Positions 1 through 4,349 of a stretch of 6,214 nucleotides of DNA are shown here, one piece after another. A program made the position numbers and the translations under genes. The stretch lies in the NCBI GenBank assembly GCA_947442905.1, contig CANEWV010000109.1:1-6214 (forward strand), read 5' to 3'. Source of the DNA: Chitinophagaceae bacterium. Its GTDB lineage: Bacteria > Bacteroidota > Bacteroidia > Chitinophagales > Chitinophagaceae. The number at the start of each line of letters is the position of its first letter. Within the stretch, counting starts at the first letter, position 1. A model generated the notes under the pieces. That model searched no databases and was not told the origin of the DNA. It saw only the letters and a program-made list of their open reading frames with translations.

Positions 1-4
1 GATT

Positions 5-23
5 GGGGGCTTAAATAACCCCC
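5..23 (-). terminator. GC-rich hairpin downstream of the E2 gene, possible terminator
   Basis: Five G (5-9) and five C (19-23) form a perfect stem around a nine-base A/T-rich centre. The centre could add a TTA/TAA pairing next to a bulged C. It lies 31 bases past the E2 stop codon, where a terminator for the minus-strand E2 transcript is expected. On the minus strand only AATC follows before the window ends, so a U-tract cannot be confirmed. The stem is symmetrical and could also serve a convergent gene to the left. Confidence 0.45.
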
Positions 24-54
24 TATAAATTACTCTGGTAGTTTATTGCAGTAA

Positions 55-1446
55 TTATGCTGTTCTATTTGGATCCCAGGCTTCTAGTTGGTTGGCTACT
101 TCTGTTAAGAAGCTAGCACCAACACTGCCGTCAATAATGCGGTGATCGTAACTAAGTGATAGGTACATCATGTGTCTGATAGCCATGCTATCTCCACTTG
201 GTGTTTCAATTACAGCCACACGCTTTTTAATAGCGCCAACAGCAATGATGGCTACTTGTGGTTGATTGATAATAGGCGTTCCCATCAGGCTTCCAAATGT
301 ACCCACATTGGTAAATGTAAATGTACCGTTTTGTGTATCGTCTGGTTTTAACTTGTTGTTTCTTGCAGCGTCCGCTAAATTATTAATAGACTTGCTTAAG
401 CCAACTAAATTAAGTTGATCAGCACCCTTAATAACAGGGACAATTAGATTTCCATTTGGAAGTGCAGTAGCCATTCCGATATTAATATCCTTTTTGATGA
501 TAATTCTATCACCGTCTAAACTAGAATTAATGAGTGGAAACTTTTTCATGGCTGCCACCAAACATTCTACAATGAGTGGAGTGAAAGTTAGTTTGGTGCC
601 TTCTCTTTTTTCAAAAGCGGCTTTATTGTTATTTCTCCACTGAACGAGGTTTGTTACATCTGCTTCTGAAAAACTTGTTACGTGCGGACTTGTTTGCACA
701 CTGTCTACCATGTGTTTGGCAATCAGTTTGCGCATGCGGTCCATTTCAATAATTTCTGTACCGCCACTTAAAACAACACCTGCAGGACTGCTAGCTATGT
801 TTGATGGAGCAGGAGAAGCCGCAACAGTTGAAGATTGCGCTTGAGTTGCCGCAACAACTGGTGTTGAAACTGACGCAGCAGCAGCCGGGGCAACAGTTGG
901 CGTTGTTCCAGATTTTTTAGCAGCAACCCAGTTTAAAATATCTTTTTTTGAAACCCTTCCACCAGATCCAGTGCCAGGAATTTTTTCTAAATCGCTTAAA
1001 CTTACGCCTTCACTTTGTGCAATGTTTAAAACAAGCGGTGAATAAAAACGAGCTTCTGTATTACTTGTTTCTTGCGGTGCTGTATTAACAGGTGCAGCAG
1101 GAACATATGGTATGGATTCAATTTCTTCAACAATAGGAGAAGGTGCAGGAGCTGGAGCAGCTGTTGGTGCTTCTATAGGTGCACTTGCAACCATATTGTT
1201 TTCGCCGGCAACTTCAATTTTTGCAAGTACGCTTCCAATAGGCGCTACATCATTTACCTGAAAACAAATTTCTACTAGTTTACCCGCAAAAGGAGCAGGA
1301 ACCTCCGTGTCTACTTTGTCGGTAGCAATTTCAAGTACCGTTTCGTCCACAGCAATATTGTCTCCAATTTGCTTGTTCCATTTTAAAATGGTGGCTTCCA
1401 TAATACTTTCGCCCAATTTGGGCATCACTAAATCAACAATTGCCAT
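55..1446 (-). CDS. Dihydrolipoamide acyltransferase (E2) of a 2-oxo acid dehydrogenase complex
   Basis: This is the core E2 subunit, which moves the acyl group from E1 through a swinging lipoyl-lysine to coenzyme A in the cytoplasm. Seen in the 463-residue product: an N-terminal lipoyl domain (about 1-78) with the attachment motif ATDKVDTE, so Lys44 is the expected lipoylated residue; an Ala/Pro-rich linker (85-132); a peripheral-subunit (E3/E1) binding domain (134-174) with the GTGSGGRVSKKDI signature; a second Ala/Pro/Ser linker (175-225); and a catalytic domain from about 230 to the end with the DHRIIDG motif, giving catalytic His435 and Asp439. There is only one lipoyl domain, and length and domain order are normal. 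The ATDKVDTEVPAP and GESIMEAT wording resembles branched-chain or 2-oxoglutarate E2s more than pyruvate E2s, but substrate cannot be settled without the E1 genes, which are not in the window. The ATG start fits directly onto the lipoyl domain. The 57-bp gap to cinA holds a promoter-like element, so it may be transcribed alone. Confidence 0.95.
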   Translation of the reverse strand: MAIVDLVMPKLGESIMEATILKWNKQIGDNIAVDETVLEIATDKVDTEVPAPFAGKLVEICFQVNDVAPIGSVLAKIEVAGENNMVASAPIEAPTAAPAPAPSPIVEEIESIPYVPAAPVNTAPQETSNTEARFYSPLVLNIAQSEGVSLSDLEKIPGTGSGGRVSKKDILNWVAAKKSGTTPTVAPAAAASVSTPVVAATQAQSSTVAASPAPSNIASSPAGVVLSGGTEIIEMDRMRKLIAKHMVDSVQTSPHVTSFSEADVTNLVQWRNNNKAAFEKREGTKLTFTPLIVECLVAAMKKFPLINSSLDGDRIIIKKDINIGMATALPNGNLIVPVIKGADQLNLVGLSKSINNLADAARNNKLKPDDTQNGTFTFTNVGTFGSLMGTPIINQPQVAIIAVGAIKKRVAVIETPSGDSMAIRHMMYLSLSYDHRIIDGSVGASFLTEVANQLEAWDPNRTA

Positions 1447-1474
1447 AGACTGCTTAGAGGTTTATAGTCAGGTA

Positions 1475-1482
1475 CAAAAGTA
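1475..1482 (-). promoter_or_regulatory. Bacteroidota -7 promoter element for the E2 gene
   Basis: On the minus strand these bases read TACTTTTG, an exact match to the Bacteroidota -7 consensus TAnnTTTG. It lies 28 bases upstream of the E2 ATG and within the cinA-E2 gap, giving an expected leader of about 20-25 bases. No TTG/TTTG is seen 17-23 bases upstream; the closest candidate is a TTA at 22, so the -33 half is weak. It overlaps a small palindromic pair, GTAC-AAAA-GTAC (1472-1483). Confidence 0.4.
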
Positions 1483-1503
1483 CGCTATGCGGTTAAAATT
1501 GGA

Positions 1504-2766
1504 TTAACTATTATCCACAATCAAAAGGCGGAGCATATTGAGGGCGCTATTGGCGGTTAATTCAATATTTCGCTTACGGTCAAATCTAAAGTGGAATACC
1601 TGTGCGCGCACTTCATTTTCCGACGCTACGGCCATCCAAACCATGCCTACGGGCTTTTCGGGGGTTTCGCCTCCTGGTCCCATGATGCCACTAACTGCCA
1701 CAGAATAGTCTGTTTTAAGCAGTTTTCGGGCCGAAATAGCCATTTTTCTAACACATTCTTCGCTAACCACACCTACGGTTTCCATGGTTTCTTTAGAAAC
1801 ATCTAGTAAATCGCCTTTGATTTCATTGGCATAACTAACCACAGAGCCCTTAAAATACGCCGAAGCGCCAGCTTTGGCCGTTAATAAATGAGCGATATAG
1901 CCCCCCGTGCAGCTTTCTGCAGTAGAAAGGGTTTTGTGCTGGTTTAAGAGGAGTTGACCCACTACTTCGGCCATTGGGATGTCTTCTTTTACCACCAAAT
2001 AATCTTTAACAGCGGTTGCTAAATTATTAAAGTGGGTATCTAATTCTTTATCTAAAACGGCTTCATTTTGAGGCTCTCCAGCGGCGGTTAAACGCAAACG
2101 AACCATACCATAATTAGGGAGGTAGGCAAGTTTAATATGACTAGGAAGGGCGGCTTCATTTTCTTTAATCATTTCTGCTAAAAAAGATTCACCTATGCCA
2201 GCCGTTAATAATGTTTTGTGTTTGATGATGCCCGTTTTAAAACGCTTTGGAATCATAGGAATTACATGATGTTCCATGATCCATTTCATTTCGTGGGGAA
2301 CCCCTGGCATCGAAATAAATAGAACACCATCTTTTTCAAAAAGCATACCAGGCGCGGTTCCGCGCTCGTTTAATAAAACGGTACAACAATCTGGAACTTC
2401 TGCTTGTTTGGCGTTACGCTCAATCATGGGGCGCTTTAAAATGCGCTCAAAAATGTCTGTTACATGCGCAAGTGTTGCGGCATCTACTACCATTTTCCCG
2501 CCAAAATATTCACACAATAAAGGTTTTGTAATATCGTCAGAAGTTGGCCCTAATCCACCCGTTAAAAGCACAATAGAGGCTTTTTTACTTTCTGCATCTA
2601 GTGCAGCCCAAATATCTTCCCAAACATCGCCAACCGCCACTCTGTTTTTAACAGTTACGCCTGCCTTATTGAGTTCTTGGGCAATCCAAGCGCTATTGGT
2701 GTCAATCACTTGACCAATCAATAATTCGTCTCCAATAGTAATGATGGATGCAAACACTTTTTCCAT
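1504..2766 (-). CDS. cinA: CinA: two-domain competence/damage-inducible protein, NMN amidohydrolase type
   Basis: The product is 420 residues, the full length of two-domain CinA. The N-terminal COG1058/MoCF-like domain (about 4-170) shows GDELLIGQVIDTNSAWIAQ (12-30) and TGGLGPTSDDITK (69-81). In studied homologues this half is a pyrophosphatase acting on ADP-ribose-type nucleotides. The C-terminal PncC domain (about 260-415) shows TAESCTGG with the expected catalytic Ser285, then the SGIMGPGG and KPVGMVWMAV segments. In the family this domain deamidates nicotinamide mononucleotide to nicotinate mononucleotide, recycling the by-product of NAD-dependent DNA ligase. Cytoplasmic. The SGI-M-GPGG segment has Met where many homologues have Ala; this is probably lineage variation. 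Despite its name, the family's link to competence holds only in some Firmicutes. The ATG start sits directly before the conserved first strand. E2 lies 57 bp downstream on the same strand, but the two share no obvious pathway. Confidence 0.96.
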   Translation of the reverse strand: MEKVFASIITIGDELLIGQVIDTNSAWIAQELNKAGVTVKNRVAVGDVWEDIWAALDAESKKASIVLLTGGLGPTSDDITKPLLCEYFGGKMVVDAATLAHVTDIFERILKRPMIERNAKQAEVPDCCTVLLNERGTAPGMLFEKDGVLFISMPGVPHEMKWIMEHHVIPMIPKRFKTGIIKHKTLLTAGIGESFLAEMIKENEAALPSHIKLAYLPNYGMVRLRLTAAGEPQNEAVLDKELDTHFNNLATAVKDYLVVKEDIPMAEVVGQLLLNQHKTLSTAESCTGGYIAHLLTAKAGASAYFKGSVVSYANEIKGDLLDVSKETMETVGVVSEECVRKMAISARKLLKTDYSVAVSGIMGPGGETPEKPVGMVWMAVASENEVRAQVFHFRFDRKRNIELTANSALNMLRLLIVDNS

Positions 2767-2815
2767 GGCTAGGCCTTAAATTTAGTGCGAAGTAAATATA
2801 GTAAGCACAAACAGG

Positions 2816-2823
2816 CAAATATA
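2816..2823 (-). promoter_or_regulatory. Bacteroidota -7 promoter element for cinA
   Basis: On the minus strand this reads TATATTTG, an exact TAnnTTTG match, 49 bases upstream of the cinA ATG. The nearest -33-like TTTG (minus strand, 2848-2851) lies 24 bases further upstream, one base beyond the usual 17-23 spacing. That would put the -33 half inside the first codons of the divergent DUF6526 gene. The position suits cinA, but the A/T-rich spacer raises the chance of a random match. Confidence 0.4.
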
Positions 2824-2838
2824 AATATATTGCATCCT

Positions 2839-3267
2839 ATGAAAACACAAAATTATAGCAACCACAGTAGGTTAGTAGCCGGTTGGCACGGAGTTACCTT
2901 TTTTGCCATTTTAGCTTTTTGGATTGGCAGCTTTGTTAATTTGGCGGATGCCGAGGGGCCTGCACTGTATAGTGCATCCTTATTAAGTGTTGCGGGCTTT
3001 ATTTTTGTATGTTTTTTTGTTTTTGTTCGCATGTTTGCCCTTAAGGCACAAGATAGAGCCATCAGAGCCGAAGAAAATTTGAGACATTTTGCATTAACTG
3101 GAAAACTGCTTCCAGCTAGTTTGCGTATTGGTCAAATTGTTGCGCTACGTTTTGCAGCAGACGAAGAGTTTGCAGCGCTTGCAGTTAAAGCAGCCGCAGA
3201 AAATTTAACGGGCAAAGAAATCAAACTGTCTATTAACAATTGGAAAGCGGATACTTACCGCGTATAA
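2839..3267 (+). CDS. DUF6526-type small membrane protein, function unknown
   Basis: A 142-residue protein that I recognise as the uncharacterised DUF6526 type from its layout and from the motif FALKAQDRAIRAEENLRHF just after the second helix. Two hydrophobic segments are visible, at about 18-36 and 43-67, joined by a short acidic/small-residue loop. After them comes a roughly 75-residue, probably cytoplasmic, tail that is charged and helix-rich (LRIGQIVALRFAADEEF, then a Lys/Glu-rich part ending NNWKADTYRV). The tail is the most conserved-looking part, so the protein may be a membrane-anchored interaction domain (inference). I chose the ATG at 2839. A GTG at 2785 would add 18 polar residues, but the added segment is unlike the family and would reach almost to the cinA start. 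There is no Shine-Dalgarno sequence, as is common in this phylum. The NTF2-like gene follows after 17 bp on the same strand, so cotranscription is likely. Confidence 0.85.
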   Translation: MKTQNYSNHSRLVAGWHGVTFFAILAFWIGSFVNLADAEGPALYSASLLSVAGFIFVCFFVFVRMFALKAQDRAIRAEENLRHFALTGKLLPASLRIGQIVALRFAADEEFAALAVKAAAENLTGKEIKLSINNWKADTYRV

Positions 3268-3284
3268 ATTTAATAATTGATTTT

Positions 3285-3764
3285 ATGAAACATCTTACTT
3301 GGGTGATTTGTTTTTTGTGCCTGCTTGCGGGTCAAGTATCGGCGCAAACAAATGCGCAAACATCTTCTGTAACAACTAATAATGATTCCGAAAAAGCAGC
3401 GGTATTAAATGTTATCAAGCAAACCTTTAAGGCGATGCTTACCGCCGATACTGTGCTACTTAAATCTTGCTTTGCACCAGGTGCTATCATGCATGTTGTG
3501 CAAAATCAAAAAGATTCGGTGATTGTAAGAACCAGCAGAGCTACTGATTTTATTGCAAATATTGCAAAGCAACAGCCCGGATCGCTAGACGAGCGTTCTT
3601 TTGATGAAATTATTTATATCGACCGTGAAATAGCTACCGCATGGGCGCCCTATACCTTTCACCGTAACGGTGTATTCTCACACAAAGGGATTGATAGCTT
3701 TCAATTTGTTAAATTAAAAGAAGGCTGGAAAATTCAGTACCTGATGTATAACATGTATCAGTAA
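3285..3764 (+). CDS. Exported NTF2-like (SnoaL/lumazine-binding type) family protein
   Basis: A 159-residue protein. Residues 1-20 form a clear Sec signal peptide: Lys2-His3, a hydrophobic core WVICFLCLLAG, and a likely cleavage at VSA|QT. A Gln/Asn/Thr/Ser-rich linker follows (21-35), then one NTF2-like fold (about 36-155). The fold is suggested by an N-terminal helix (AAVLNVIKQTFKAMLTAD), a middle part with DERSFDEIIYIDREIATAWAPYTF, and the closing strands DSFQFVKLKEGWKIQYL. NTF2-like domains are cone-shaped pockets used by many enzymes and binding proteins, so the fold does not give a function here. I see no diagnostic catalytic pair. It is expected to be periplasmic or secreted. The ATG at 3285 is chosen because it starts the signal peptide; a TTG at 3240 would overlap the upstream gene. 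It probably forms a two-gene unit with the DUF6526 gene and ends 11 bp from the convergent thioesterase gene. Confidence 0.85.
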   Translation: MKHLTWVICFLCLLAGQVSAQTNAQTSSVTTNNDSEKAAVLNVIKQTFKAMLTADTVLLKSCFAPGAIMHVVQNQKDSVIVRTSRATDFIANIAKQQPGSLDERSFDEIIYIDREIATAWAPYTFHRNGVFSHKGIDSFQFVKLKEGWKIQYLMYNMYQ

Positions 3765-3775
3765 GTAGTAAAATA

Positions 3776-4189
3776 TTATGCGCTAAAAAATGGCGCTAAT
3801 TTTTGTTTTAGGCTATCTGGTATGGTTGCCCTTTTTCCAGTGGCAGCATCAATAAAATATAGCACTACTTTTCCTTGCGTAAGCAGTTTGCCTGATTCGT
3901 TGTAAACTTCTGTGATAAATTTTATTTGATGCTCGAGTGGAAGTTCAGGAACCGTTGTTTTTACGGTTAATAAATCGTCGTAATGCGCGGGTCTAATGTA
4001 TTTGGTTTCCATGGTAACCACGGGCATGTGAATCCCCATTTTTTCAATTTCTTTATAGGAGAGTCCAATGGCGCGCATGGCTTCTACACGACCCACTTCA
4101 AAATACTGGGCATAATTGCCATAATAGACCACGTCCATTTGATCGGTTTCTGCGTATCTAACACGTATGTTAGTTTGATGCTCGTACAT
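3776..4189 (-). CDS. Acyl-CoA thioesterase, YbgC/4-hydroxybenzoyl-CoA thioesterase family (hotdog fold)
   Basis: A 137-residue single hotdog-domain protein that should hydrolyse acyl-CoA thioesters in the cytoplasm. The 4HBT signature is visible: VRYAETDQMDVVYYGNYAQYFEVGR (residues 10-34) carries the expected catalytic Asp16 in a YAETDQM context, followed by the VVYYGNY turn and the Glu31/Arg34 helix. After that come KYIRPAHYDDLL and the later hotdog strands. In many YbgC relatives the turn is GVVYHxNY; here Gly is Asp19 and His is Tyr23, a variant I believe is common in related phyla. The ATG at 4189 is chosen because the signature then begins about ten residues in, as in the family, and because a good promoter (4211-4243) lies just upstream. 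An in-frame TTG at 4252 would start upstream of that promoter. AGCAGG lies shortly before the ATG as a weak ribosome binding site. Natural substrate unknown: phenylacyl, short-chain or fatty acyl-CoA are all possible. In proteobacteria the gene neighbours tol-pal; that context is not seen here. Confidence 0.92.
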   Translation of the reverse strand: MYEHQTNIRVRYAETDQMDVVYYGNYAQYFEVGRVEAMRAIGLSYKEIEKMGIHMPVVTMETKYIRPAHYDDLLTVKTTVPELPLEHQIKFITEVYNESGKLLTQGKVVLYFIDAATGKRATIPDSLKQKLAPFFSA

Positions 4190-4210
4190 AGATTTACCTG
4201 CTTTTGTTGA

Positions 4211-4243
4211 CAAACTTACGTCATCTATCTGTTTTTCCACAAA
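4211..4243 (-). promoter_or_regulatory. Bacteroidota sigma-70 type promoter for the thioesterase gene
   Basis: The minus strand carries TTTG (4240-4243), a 21-base spacer, then TAAGTTTG (4211-4218). This matches both halves of the published Bacteroidota promoter pattern TTG-N17-23-TAnnTTTG. Transcription would begin near 4205, giving a leader of about 15 bases before the ATG at 4189. It is the only site in the window with both halves intact, and it supports the short start of the thioesterase. Confidence 0.6.
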
Positions 4244-4244
4244 T

Positions 4245-4339
4245 GCCCTCAATAAAGGGCCTTACGGGGTGGTAATGCTACCTTTAAAACGGTTTTCGCT
4301 TTTTATTAAGAAAGAAACACAAACCTTTGTAATAAAGGG
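4245..4339. repeat. Two short hairpin-like elements sharing AATAAAGGG
   Basis: The nine-base word AATAAAGGG occurs at 4251-4259 and 4331-4339, exactly 80 bases apart. Each copy forms the right arm of a small inverted repeat: GCCCT (4245-4249) with AGGGC (4256-4260), and CCTTT (4324-4328) with AAAGG (4334-4338). The first borders the -33 box of the thioesterase promoter; the second lies just before the TPR gene start. They could be operator-like sites for the divergent pair, but the stems are only five base pairs and chance is a real alternative. Confidence 0.25.
4322..4329 (+). promoter_or_regulatory. Weak -7-like element before the TPR gene
   Basis: AACCTTTG differs from TAnnTTTG at the first base and lies 20 bases upstream of the TPR ATG at 4350. 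T-rich stretches upstream (around 4293-4304) could stand in for a -33 box, but no clean TTG is seen at the right distance. It is offered only because the gene faces away from its neighbour and needs its own promoter. AAAGGG at 4334-4339 could act as a ribosome binding site, 10 bases before the ATG. Confidence 0.22.
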
Positions 4340-4349
4340 TATCATACTT

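Noticed and set aside
1072..1278. Plus-strand open frame opposite the E2 linker
   Set aside because: It is antisense to the Ala/Pro-rich linker of E2, and its Cys/Asn/Arg-rich translation has no domain-like pattern; it reflects the codon composition of E2.
1472..1483. GTAC-AAAA-GTAC palindrome as an operator
   Set aside because: The arms are four self-complementary bases, easily explained by chance; noted only because it overlaps the E2 -7 element.
1307..2713. Plus-strand open frames opposite E2 and cinA (1307-1507, 1591-1806, 2276-2713)
   Set aside because: The conserved motifs of E2 and CinA lie on the minus strand throughout, and the antisense translations show no recognisable family, signal or leader. 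The 145-codon frame at 2276 is the longest but still a shadow.
2785..2838. GTG start at 2785 extending the DUF6526 protein by 18 residues
   Set aside because: The ATG at 2839 gives the family-like start; the extension is polar, and its codons overlap the cinA leader and its promoter-like element.
3765..3830. Possible bidirectional terminator between the NTF2-like and thioesterase genes
   Set aside because: The gap is only 11 bp. The nearby GCGC pair at 3780-3800 gives a four-base stem inside the thioesterase coding end and is better seen as a direct repeat (TTAGCGC on the minus strand) of codons.
4190..4252. TTG start at 4252 extending the thioesterase by 21 residues
   Set aside because: The extension precedes the conserved hotdog start, uses a rare start codon, and lies upstream of the best promoter in the window.
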